Positions 32,101-39,211 of a DNA stretch of 39,686 bases are shown in pieces (position 1 is the first letter of the stretch; the number at the start of each line of letters is the position of its first letter). Source of the stretch: G020351775 sp039588335 (GTDB lineage Bacteria; Gemmatimonadota; Gemmatimonadetes; Gemmatimonadales; GWC2-71-9). The DNA is taken from the NCBI GenBank assembly GCA_039588335.1, contig JBDGZZ010000010.1, positions 1-39,686 on the forward strand, read 5' to 3'. Both the position numbers and the translations under genes were made by a program. Below the pieces are notes generated by a model. That model saw only the letters and a list, made by a program, of their open reading frames with translations, did not search any database and had not been told where the DNA came from.

Positions 32101-32920
32101 ATGGGAACAACCGGTCCAACATCTTGAGTGGGTGTTTCCTTATCAAGGACGATAGCAGGTTGGGAAAGAACCGCTTGAGGTATACACTGTAGACCTCTGG
32201 CCCGCCGATAAGGATTTCCTCTTTCTCGCGGGCGACGCCGCGGAGTGTGCGCCGAGCACACTCTTCGGGATCCATACCCTTCTCGTGTACCCGCATCATG
32301 CGGCCGTAGGTTTTCCCGTCTCCCTGCAGTGCATTGACGGTGATCGGCGTACGGACGAACCCGGGCACAACAATGGTAATCCGAATTCCTTCGCTATGCA
32401 CCTCAGCGCGTAGCGATTCGAAGAAGCCGTGGAGTGCATGTTTCGAGGCGGAGTATGCTGACAGTCGAGGTCCACCATACTTGCCTGAGAGGCTACTCAT
32501 GACTACGAAGTGACCTGATCGGTGTGCCAACATTGAGGGCAGTACCGCCTTTGTTAGCGCGACCGGGCCGAGATAGTTTGTCGCCATGATCTCCCGGTCC
32601 ACGCTCAAGTCGGTATCCACAGCCAGATCCCGCAGGGCAACTCCGGCATTGTGGACCATTAGGTCGATTCGTCCCCCGAGCCCGAGCGCTTGCTCAGCTC
32701 TTTCCGGCAACGATTCGAGATCGGCGAGGTCCAGCGGTAGCCGATGGACGGTGCCATGTCTTACGCACTCTCGCTCAACGTTCTCCAGGTTGTCCTCGCT
32801 GCGCGCAGAGAGGATGAGGTTGGCACCCGCCTGATGAAATGTGAGTGCCAGAGAACGTCCGATACCTGACGAGGCTCCGGTGATCCACACAACCTTGCCG
32901 TCATACCGTGGTCTGGCCAT
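32084..32920 (-). CDS. Short-chain dehydrogenase/reductase, second copy
   Basis: The 278-residue protein is another classical SDR: TGASSGIGRSLAL, HNAG (variant of NNAG), catalytic serine in VVMSSLSGKYGG, then AYSASKHALHGFFESLRAE. RSEDNLENV after strand two suggests NADP. It resembles the DHRS7-like group. The C-terminus has the amphipathic helix KRFFPNLLSSLIRKHPLKML typical of membrane-bound forms. It converges on the radical SAM gene with a 17-base 3' overlap and diverges from the third kinase. It is only distantly similar to the SDR at 29862 by eye, so the two may act on successive steps. Confidence 0.9.
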   Translation of the reverse strand: MARPRYDGKVVWITGASSGIGRSLALTFHQAGANLILSARSEDNLENVERECVRHGTVHRLPLDLADLESLPERAEQALGLGGRIDLMVHNAGVALRDLAVDTDLSVDREIMATNYLGPVALTKAVLPSMLAHRSGHFVVMSSLSGKYGGPRLSAYSASKHALHGFFESLRAEVHSEGIRITIVVPGFVRTPITVNALQGDGKTYGRMMRVHEKGMDPEECARRTLRGVAREKEEILIGGPEVYSVYLKRFFPNLLSSLIRKHPLKMLDRLFPSTRQP

Positions 32921-32986
32921 GGCGCTTCAGGGATCCGTTATAGTAAGCAGGTGTATCTGACGTCAGTACAATGTCGCGTGCTATCT

Positions 32987-32992
32987 TATATT
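32987..32992 (+). promoter_or_regulatory. Possible -10 element of the third kinase, near-leaderless
   Basis: TATATT lies four bases before ATG 32997; TATCTT at 32982-32987 is a second option, nine bases before. No Shine-Dalgarno sequence is visible, so the mRNA would be leaderless or nearly so. A ten-base palindrome CTGACGTCAG (32957-32966) covers the expected -35 region and may be an operator. Confidence 0.4.
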
Positions 32993-32996
32993 CGCA

Positions 32997-35150
32997 ATGA
33001 CCGATCAAGTCTCGCAGCTGAACACCGCCTTGGCAGGCCGTTACGAGGTCGAGAGTGAACTCGGTACCGGCGGCATGGCCACCGTATATCTCGCGGAGGA
33101 CCTGAAGCACGACCGCAAGGTGGCAATCAAGGTTCTGCGTCCCGATATCACCGCGGCGATCGGACGAGGCCGTTTTCTCCGCGAAATCCAGATTGTTGCA
33201 AGACTCAACCACCCGCACATCCTGCCCCTCTATGATTCTGGAGAGGTCGAGGGACTGCTCTTGTACGTCATGCCGCTGGTGCAGGGGGAGTCCCTGCGGG
33301 AACGCCTGAAGCGTGACAGCGTCCTGTCCATCGAGGATGCCGTAAGCGTCACCCGTGACGTAGCTGAGGCGCTGGCCCACGCACACGGACGTGGTGTAGT
33401 GCATCGGGACATAAAGCCGGGGAACATCCTCATTGAAGATGAACACGCCATGGTCACCGACTTCGGTATCGCGCTGGCTGTGAGTGCGGCAGGGGCGGAG
33501 CGAATCACGGAGACCGGTGTGTACCTGGGAACTCCTGAGTACATGAGTCCGGAGCAGGCCGCTGGAGAAAAGGACCTAGACGGACGCAGTGACCAGTATA
33601 GCCTGGCCTGCGTGCTCTACGAGATGCTCACCGGCCAGCCGCCGTTCGTGGGTCCCAGCGCCAGAGCAATAGTCGCCCGCCACTTGACAGATCCCGCGCC
33701 ACCGCTGTCAACGGTCCGGCCGGATGTCGGTGTCGGGGTTCAAGAGGCCGTCGCGCGGGCGCTGACCAAGCTTCCAGTGGATCGTTTCGAGACGATTGAG
33801 GATTTCGTTGAGGGGCTGGCGGCTGAGTACACATCCCAGCCTCTATCGGCACCTCGATCGATCGCGGTGCTGGCATTCGCCAATCTGAGCACCGACGCAG
33901 ACAACGAGTATCTGAGTGATGGACTCAGCGACGAGATCATCAACGCTCTCACTCGGATCGAGGATTTCCGTGTCGCCTCTCGCACGTCGGCGTTCGCGTT
34001 CAAAGGAACTAGCGAGGATATCCGCTCCATTGGCAGAAGACTGAATGTCAGGTCGGTGCTCGAGGGGAGTGTGAGGAAGGCCGGCAATCGCCTGAGGGTC
34101 ACAGCTCAGCTTATCAACGTGGAGGACGGATACCATCTCTGGTCGGAGAGATACGATCGTGAAATGAAAGATGTCTTTGTGATACAAGATGAGATAGCGG
34201 AAAATGTGGTCGCGGCTCTCCAGGTTGTGCTGAGCGATGCGGAAAAGCAGGCGATCCAGAAGGTGGCCACAGCTGACATAGAGGCGTACGACTACTACCT
34301 CCGAGGTCGAAAGTTCTTCTACCAGTTCAGGGAGAAGAGCCTGCAATATGCGCGTCAGATGTTCGCGCGCGCTATCGAATCTGATTCTGAATACGCTCTT
34401 GCATACGCCGGTGTAGCTGACAGCTGCTCGTTCCTCTACATGTATTTCGACTCCAGCCGAGCGAATCTGGCACAGGCGACCGAGGCGAGCGAGACGGCGC
34501 TGCAACTCGATCCGGCCCTAGCGGAAGCGCACGCAGCCCGAGGTCTGGCACTGTCGCTGGGCGAGGGGTTTGCAGAGGCGGAGGAAGAGTTCGAGAAAGC
34601 GATCGAGCTGAATCCCAAGCTGTTTGAGGCATTCTATTTCTACGCAAGGACCTGCTTCCGCCAGGGCAAGCTGGATGAGGCAGTCAGGCTGTTCGAGCAA
34701 GCCACGGATGTGCGAGAGGACTATCAGGCTCTGCTGTTGAGGGCTCTGGCAATTGAGGGCACGGGCGAACACGAACAGGCGCAGATGGCCTATCGTCGGG
34801 CGCTCGACGCCCTCGAACTGCAGCTCGATCTCAATCCGGAAGACACTCGCGCCCTGACCCTTGGTGCAGGATGTCTAGCGCGACTGGGGCAGGGAACGAA
34901 GAGCGTCGAGTGGATTCATCGCGCGGACTCGATCGATCCGGATGATGCTGTCATCGTCTACGCCATAGCGTGCGTATATGGCATCCTGGAGTTTCGTGAG
35001 GAGGCGATCAAGTATCTGAAAAGGGCTGTGCAGGCCGGCTTCGGCAACTTCGGCTGGATCGAGAATGATCCGGATCTCGATTCAATTCGAAATGATCCAA
35101 GGTACCAGTCGATCATCAAGAGTCTGAAGATGGCAGAGAAGGCACGATGA
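32997..35150 (+). CDS. Serine/threonine protein kinase with TolB-like domain and TPR repeats, paralogue of the first
   Basis: The 717-residue protein has the same plan as the one at 12028 and the catalytic residues fall at identical positions: Lys45 in VAIKV, HRDIKPGN with Asp138, DFG Asp155, then GTPEYMSPEQAAGE. The TolB-like part (SIAVLAFANLSTDADNEYLS, RSVLEGSVRKAGNRLRVTAQ) and TPRs (YALAYAGVADSC, AEAHAARGLALSL, LDLNPEDTRALTLG) are closely similar. No membrane segment is seen. It is followed by a sigma factor, an anti-sigma-like protein and a PDZ protein on the same strand, but with a 65-base gap. The close similarity suggests a duplication within this lineage. Substrates are not known. Confidence 0.93.
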   Translation: MTDQVSQLNTALAGRYEVESELGTGGMATVYLAEDLKHDRKVAIKVLRPDITAAIGRGRFLREIQIVARLNHPHILPLYDSGEVEGLLLYVMPLVQGESLRERLKRDSVLSIEDAVSVTRDVAEALAHAHGRGVVHRDIKPGNILIEDEHAMVTDFGIALAVSAAGAERITETGVYLGTPEYMSPEQAAGEKDLDGRSDQYSLACVLYEMLTGQPPFVGPSARAIVARHLTDPAPPLSTVRPDVGVGVQEAVARALTKLPVDRFETIEDFVEGLAAEYTSQPLSAPRSIAVLAFANLSTDADNEYLSDGLSDEIINALTRIEDFRVASRTSAFAFKGTSEDIRSIGRRLNVRSVLEGSVRKAGNRLRVTAQLINVEDGYHLWSERYDREMKDVFVIQDEIAENVVAALQVVLSDAEKQAIQKVATADIEAYDYYLRGRKFFYQFREKSLQYARQMFARAIESDSEYALAYAGVADSCSFLYMYFDSSRANLAQATEASETALQLDPALAEAHAARGLALSLGEGFAEAEEEFEKAIELNPKLFEAFYFYARTCFRQGKLDEAVRLFEQATDVREDYQALLLRALAIEGTGEHEQAQMAYRRALDALELQLDLNPEDTRALTLGAGCLARLGQGTKSVEWIHRADSIDPDDAVIVYAIACVYGILEFREEAIKYLKRAVQAGFGNFGWIENDPDLDSIRNDPRYQSIIKSLKMAEKAR

Positions 35151-35215
35151 CGGACGATTCCGATCTCTTGTCATCGACCATACAACCCTTTTAGCTCCTA
35201 AACCCACTAACAACT

Positions 35216-35779
35216 GTGACCACCAAGCCCGTGTCGTCGCAGCCCGACGACAGAGCCCTTGCCGAGCTGGTGTGGCGGGATCGGGACGAACAAGCGTTCC
35301 GCACCCTTTACCAACGCCACACTCCTCGTCTGTACCAGTTTGTGCTCCGTGTGATGGCTGGAAACGAACAGGATGCGGAGGATGTGGTGCAGGAAACCTG
35401 GATCAGGGCCGTGGACAAACTGCGACAGTTTCGTTGGGACGCAAGCCTGAACACCTGGCTCGCCGGCATCGCGCTCAACCTCTGCAGAGGGTTCTTCCGG
35501 CGCCAGGATAGAAGATGGGTGGAGATTCGTGAGGACCTTGGGCTATTGGTGCCACCGCGGCTTGAACACGAGCGGATCGACCTGGAGGAAGCGTTGACCA
35601 AACTTGCACCGGGATACAGGACCGTCTTGATACTGCACGACATTGAAGGGTTCACACACGAGCAGATCGCGGGTCAGCTCGAGGTCTCGGTCAACACCTC
35701 CAAGAGTCAGTTGTTTCATGCCCGCCGGACGTTGCGTTCACTTGTCGCACCGACCGGTGGTGAGGAAGCGAGGACCTGA
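35216..35779 (+). CDS. ECF-type RNA polymerase sigma factor
   Basis: GTG 35216 gives 187 residues. Region 2 is seen in FRTLYQRHTPRLYQFVLRVM, then DAEDVVQETWIRAVDKLRQF and NTWLAGIALNLCRGFFRR. Region 4 is DLEEALTKLAPGYRTVLILH, then GFTHEQIAGQLEVSVNTSKS and QLFHARRTLR. The Ser-Gln in the recognition helix is as usual for the family. It directs RNA polymerase to a specific set of promoters in response to a signal relayed by an anti-sigma factor. The next gene, three bases on, is a putative membrane anti-sigma. It contains no extra C-terminal domain. Confidence 0.95.
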   Translation: MTTKPVSSQPDDRALAELVWRDRDEQAFRTLYQRHTPRLYQFVLRVMAGNEQDAEDVVQETWIRAVDKLRQFRWDASLNTWLAGIALNLCRGFFRRQDRRWVEIREDLGLLVPPRLEHERIDLEEALTKLAPGYRTVLILHDIEGFTHEQIAGQLEVSVNTSKSQLFHARRTLRSLVAPTGGEEART

Positions 35780-35782
35780 AGC

Positions 35783-36340
35783 ATGACGAAAGATGAGAGG
35801 ACCGATCTCACACCGGCGGAGCGAGCTGAGTTCGAGGCGCTTCCGAGGGAGAGACTACCCGGCCGGTTGCTCGAAGAGCGCACGGTGCAGACACTGAGAT
35901 CCCGAGGTCTCCTTGGGCATCCCGTTCGAGCGCTGTCCACGCGCATCTCATGGCTGGCAGCCGCACTCGCGGCGTCTATTGCGCTGTTCGTGAGCGGCGT
36001 TGCTGTGGGCCAGTGGCTTGGTACCAGGACTGTCGCCGAGTCGATGGCGGTGACCCAACAACAGACGACGATGCAGGCGGCAGCAGCGGTACAGCGAGCG
36101 GGTTCCGCGTACGTGACCGCGTTAATGGCGTTCGCCGCTATCGCCGACAGCTCCAACAACGGTGCGTTCTCCCAAGGTCGGGAAGCTGCTCTCAACGCGC
36201 TCTATGCTGCGGCTTTTGAGCTTGTGCAAATAGATCCGACAGATCCGGTTGCCGTCACGATCAGGGAAGGACTGGAGCAGGCCAGACTCGAGGCACGGCA
36301 AGTGGATAACTCAACAATCCAAAGTGTCGTTTGGTTCTGA
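35783..36340 (+). CDS. Putative membrane anti-sigma factor
   Basis: The 185-residue protein starts three bases after the sigma gene and has a charged N-terminal region (about 1-53: TPAERAEFEALPRERLPGRL) without the HxxxCxxC zinc motif of ZAS anti-sigmas. One membrane helix follows (about 54-76: SWLAAALAASIALFVSGVAV), then an alanine-rich periplasmic or external part (about 95-185). Gene order and topology suit an anti-sigma factor that holds the ECF sigma at the membrane, though no characteristic motif was found. The PDZ-protein gene follows after about 22-25 bases. Confidence 0.75.
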   Translation: MTKDERTDLTPAERAEFEALPRERLPGRLLEERTVQTLRSRGLLGHPVRALSTRISWLAAALAASIALFVSGVAVGQWLGTRTVAESMAVTQQQTTMQAAAAVQRAGSAYVTALMAFAAIADSSNNGAFSQGREAALNALYAAAFELVQIDPTDPVAVTIREGLEQARLEARQVDNSTIQSVVWF

Positions 36341-36365
36341 TCGACGCTGGGGAACGGAGGTCATG

Positions 36366-37505
36366 ATGTCATTGCGACGAGCAACAACGAAGCTGATTGC
36401 AGCGCTGATTATGATGGGAATAGTGCCGGGCATCGCTGCTCCCCAGTCGACGGGCTCTTGCCAGAAGGGCGAGATAGAAACGGCATCACTGGGATACTCC
36501 AAACTCGAGTGCAACTGCGTTGTCGGCTACTTGGAGGGAGAGCGCGGTAAGACCCTGTACGAGTTTCGCTCCGAGCCCAGGATCTGGGGGATCGAGGATG
36601 GTGGACCGGCCGATGGCAAGCTGAAAGAGGGTGATGTAGTGACTGCCATCGACGGTTACCTGATCACGACTGCGGAGGGCGGTAGCCGGTTTGGTGCCCT
36701 GAGGGCGGGTCAGCCAGTAGCGTTGACCGTGAGGCGAGGCGGACGCGAAATAGATCTTACGATCACACCGGTGGCGGAGTGCAAGGCGAAGCAAACAGTG
36801 GTTTCACGACCTGCGCTGCCACCGGAACCGCCACGGGCCTGGACCATAAAGACAGCGCCGCGTGCCGTGGTCTATGTGCGGCCAGACACCGTGATGGTTC
36901 CGACAGATCCTATCATGGTACGATGGGACCCATCGGCCGAAGCGGCGGTGCCAAGGGAGGCCCTGCCACCTCCAGCACCGGACTTCGCCATCCTGCCCCG
37001 CGGGTGGCTGGGTTTCTCCCTCAGCTGCTCGGACTGCAAAGTGATCAAAGTCAAAGACGAAGGATCAGTCCGGTGGGAGTTCTCGGGGTATCCGGAAATC
37101 ACCAGGGTCGAACCCGGGAGCCCGGCGCACGAAGCGGGAACGCGGGCCGGGGATATGCTCACTCACATCGATGGCCACGAGCTGACTGACGTGGAAGGTG
37201 GTCGACTGTTCGGCGCGGTCCAGCCGGGCGATACGGTGACATTCCGTTACGTGAGGCAGGGGGAAGAGCGGACAGTCAGGTTAATGGCGGGCGAACGCCA
37301 GGTCGGTCTCGACGAGCCGCTGCTGCCTCCGCCCAAGCAGCGCCCGCAACCGGATGTGACGCGGTTCTCTGGAGTTTTCGGGGACGCCTTCGTTGAAGTC
37401 ACGGGCGGTCCGATCGTGGTGAATCGCTCCGGGGACGAGTTGGTGATTAGTAGCAAGGATATTACTGTGCGAATCAAGAAGGCGGGGGGAGAGAAACCCC
37501 GGTGA
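36366..37505 (+). CDS. Secreted protein with two PDZ domains
   Basis: ATG 36366 has GGAGG 5 bases upstream (36356-36360); the adjoining ATG 36363 has a 2-base gap and a frame start at 36249 overlaps the anti-sigma gene. The product is about 379 residues with a signal peptide ending near APQ. Two PDZ domains: about 60-135 (GGPADGKLKEGDVVTAIDGY, TVRRGGREIDLTI) and about 215-310 (RVEPGSPAHEAGTRAGDMLT, FRYVRQGEERTVRL). Each follows a cysteine-rich stretch (YSKLECNCVVGYL; FSLSCSDCKVIKV). A proline-rich linker joins them. It has no protease domain, so it is a sensor or scaffold rather than a DegS-like protease. It probably signals to the sigma/anti-sigma pair in the envelope. Confidence 0.8.
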   Translation: MSLRRATTKLIAALIMMGIVPGIAAPQSTGSCQKGEIETASLGYSKLECNCVVGYLEGERGKTLYEFRSEPRIWGIEDGGPADGKLKEGDVVTAIDGYLITTAEGGSRFGALRAGQPVALTVRRGGREIDLTITPVAECKAKQTVVSRPALPPEPPRAWTIKTAPRAVVYVRPDTVMVPTDPIMVRWDPSAEAAVPREALPPPAPDFAILPRGWLGFSLSCSDCKVIKVKDEGSVRWEFSGYPEITRVEPGSPAHEAGTRAGDMLTHIDGHELTDVEGGRLFGAVQPGDTVTFRYVRQGEERTVRLMAGERQVGLDEPLLPPPKQRPQPDVTRFSGVFGDAFVEVTGGPIVVNRSGDELVISSKDITVRIKKAGGEKPR

Positions 37506-37525
37506 CCCGGTGAGACGCGGGTCTC
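37504..37525 (+). terminator. Two alternative hairpins after the PDZ gene
   Basis: GACCCG (37504-37509) with CGGGTC (37518-37523), or GAGAC (37512-37516) with GTCTC (37521-37525), can form mutually exclusive stems right at the stop. No T tract follows. The gap 37506-37702 shows nothing else recognisable. Confidence 0.3.
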
Positions 37526-37702
37526 CAGTGCTTGGATAAGACGCTTGCCGGTGACAATCGCGGGGGTCGATACAACAGCCATGGTCGCTCGGGGTAGATG
37601 AGTGGCACCGTGTCTTGGGCCTAACCTGGCGATCAAATTGTACCAAGCATGACGTAGGCGCAAAGCCGGCATGCTACCAGCATTGATGTAAACGGGGGTG
37701 AG

Positions 37703-38953
37703 ATGCGACAGATCGTGTTTCTGGTGGTGGCAGCGGCCGCCGCAAACGCGTGTACGTCGGCCGGTGGAGTGCCGGCAACGAACACAGGGCGGGATAGCGC
37801 CGGCGTCAGGATCGTAGATAATGATCGAGCTCGCTGGATTGCCAGCGAGGCCTGGTCGGTTTCTGCTGAACCTAGAGTCACGATCGGGGTGTTGGATGGT
37901 GCAGCAGAATACCAGCTGTACAACGTCGTTGCCGCGGCTCGACAATCCGACGGTGATATCGTCGTGATCGACGGCGGCTCTCGCGAAGTCCGGCTCTACA
38001 ACGGTCTTGGCACCTTTCTGGCGAAGTGGGGTGGACGTGGGTCGGGACCGGGCGAATTCCGGCAACCGGTTCAGATACTGGCTGCACAGGGAGACACCTT
38101 ACTCGTGTGGGACGATGCGCTGGCTCGCGTCACCCGGTTCGATCCCGCTGGGAACCTCGTTGACATGCGCACTGTAGATCGAGGCAAGATCGCCAAGGCA
38201 GTCGAGCCACCCATGTATCCGGCCGCCGGGCGACTGCTACCGGATGGAGACTTGTTGGTGCGTCTGACTGAGAAGGTCTTGGTCAAACAGGCCAGTAAGA
38301 GCGGCAAACAGGGTGCTTCTGACGAGAAGCGAGCGCGAAGCGGAGCGCTCAGAGTCTCGGCTGACTACGCGCGCATAGACACACTGATGTTCTTCGGAGA
38401 TGCGGAGCAGGTTGCCGTGAGTGCCCCGTGGGGCGAATGGCGTATTGCTCCCCCCCGTGCGAAGACGACAGTGATGGCCGTCCAAGGAAGTGAATCCAGG
38501 GTTTGCATTGGTGACCAGAAGGAGACTGAGATTTCCTGCTTCGGTCCCGATGCTTCGCGCACCTCGATTCGATGGAGCCCAAGACAGGTGATGTTGACTG
38601 AAGCGGACGTCAACAAGTGGCGCGACACTACCGTTGCCGATCTTGCGGGGAAGCTGAGTGAGTCCGAAGTCCTCGGCCTATTGGATCAGGTCATTGTCCC
38701 GGCAGTCCGTCCGCCTTTCTCAGCGATAATGCTCGATGCCGCCGGCAATCTGTGGGTCGAACAGGGACCCTCCTCAAAGAGCGGCATGGCATCGACGGAT
38801 TATCTGGTGTTCGACCGGGCCGGAGTGTTTCTCGGCCCAGTGGTGCTTCCACAAATCCAGGTTCTGGACATCGGTGACGACTACGTCATAGGCGTCTATG
38901 AGGACGAACTCGAAGTCGAATACTTGCAGGTGTTCGAGATCGTCAAGCCGTGA
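37703..38953 (+). CDS. Six-bladed beta-propeller lipoprotein
   Basis: The 416-residue protein has a lipoprotein signal (lipobox NACT, Cys17) and the NHL/6-bladed propeller type common in this phylum. Repeated strands include NVVAAARQSDGDIVVIDGGS, REVRLYNGLGTFLAKWGGRG, SGPGEFRQPVQ and GDTLLVWDDALARVTRFDPAGN. GxGPGEFxxP is the family hallmark, and later blades cover DAAGNLWVEQGPS and YLVFDRAGVFLGPV. The role is unknown; such proteins are usually surface or periplasmic. It is alone between two gaps. Confidence 0.87.
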   Translation: MRQIVFLVVAAAAANACTSAGGVPATNTGRDSAGVRIVDNDRARWIASEAWSVSAEPRVTIGVLDGAAEYQLYNVVAAARQSDGDIVVIDGGSREVRLYNGLGTFLAKWGGRGSGPGEFRQPVQILAAQGDTLLVWDDALARVTRFDPAGNLVDMRTVDRGKIAKAVEPPMYPAAGRLLPDGDLLVRLTEKVLVKQASKSGKQGASDEKRARSGALRVSADYARIDTLMFFGDAEQVAVSAPWGEWRIAPPRAKTTVMAVQGSESRVCIGDQKETEISCFGPDASRTSIRWSPRQVMLTEADVNKWRDTTVADLAGKLSESEVLGLLDQVIVPAVRPPFSAIMLDAAGNLWVEQGPSSKSGMASTDYLVFDRAGVFLGPVVLPQIQVLDIGDDYVIGVYEDELEVEYLQVFEIVKP

Positions 38954-38992
38954 CTGACTCTTCGATCGCGATCAGTTGCCGCCGCCAAAACG

Positions 38993-39028
38993 AGGCCCTC
39001 TCAGATTCGGAGCGGTTCTCGAGGGCCT
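38993..39028 (+). terminator. Hairpin after the propeller gene
   Basis: AGGCCCTC (38993-39000) and GAGGGCCT (39021-39028) form an eight-base-pair stem with a 20-base loop, 39 bases after the stop. G-rich rather than T-rich sequence follows, so termination would be Rho-dependent or weak. Confidence 0.45.
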
Positions 39029-39038
39029 GGGGGGAAGC

Positions 39039-39054
39039 ACTCACCTAGGTCACC
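39039..39054 (+). promoter_or_regulatory. CRP-like palindrome, first of a pair before mltG
   Basis: ACTCACCTAGGTCACC has the core ACCTAGGT and shares 12 of 16 bases with the second site at 39162. Centre near 39046.5, 123 bases from the second site. Confidence 0.4.
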
Positions 39055-39161
39055 GGGACAACACAGTGAAGATTGAGAGCACGGGCAGCTGACTCGAAAG
39101 ACGCGGGAGTGAACAACCCCTTCTCTCTCCCTCGCGAGGCTCGCTGGCCCGCCTGCCAGTC

Positions 39162-39177
39162 TGTTACCTAGGTCACA
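39162..39177 (+). promoter_or_regulatory. CRP/FNR-like palindrome, second of a pair before mltG
   Basis: TGTTACCTAGGTCACA is symmetrical at 14 of 16 positions and differs from the site at 11314 at only three of 16. It fits the general TGTGA-N6-TCACA plan with one mismatch. The centre is about 42 bases upstream of ATG 39212, a normal activator position. Confidence 0.55.
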
Positions 39178-39211
39178 GATGCCCCCAACCTGTCGGCCTA
39201 CCGTTGGCCTA

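Noticed and set aside
34005..34245. Possible direct-repeat mobile element shared by the two TPR kinases
   Set aside because: The similarity follows codons of homologous domains through the whole gene and has no inverted ends or target duplications; gene duplication explains it.
37247..38065. Minus-strand frame of 272 codons across the PDZ and propeller gene boundary
   Set aside because: It overlaps two well-supported plus-strand genes, has no domain and shows mixed low-complexity content.
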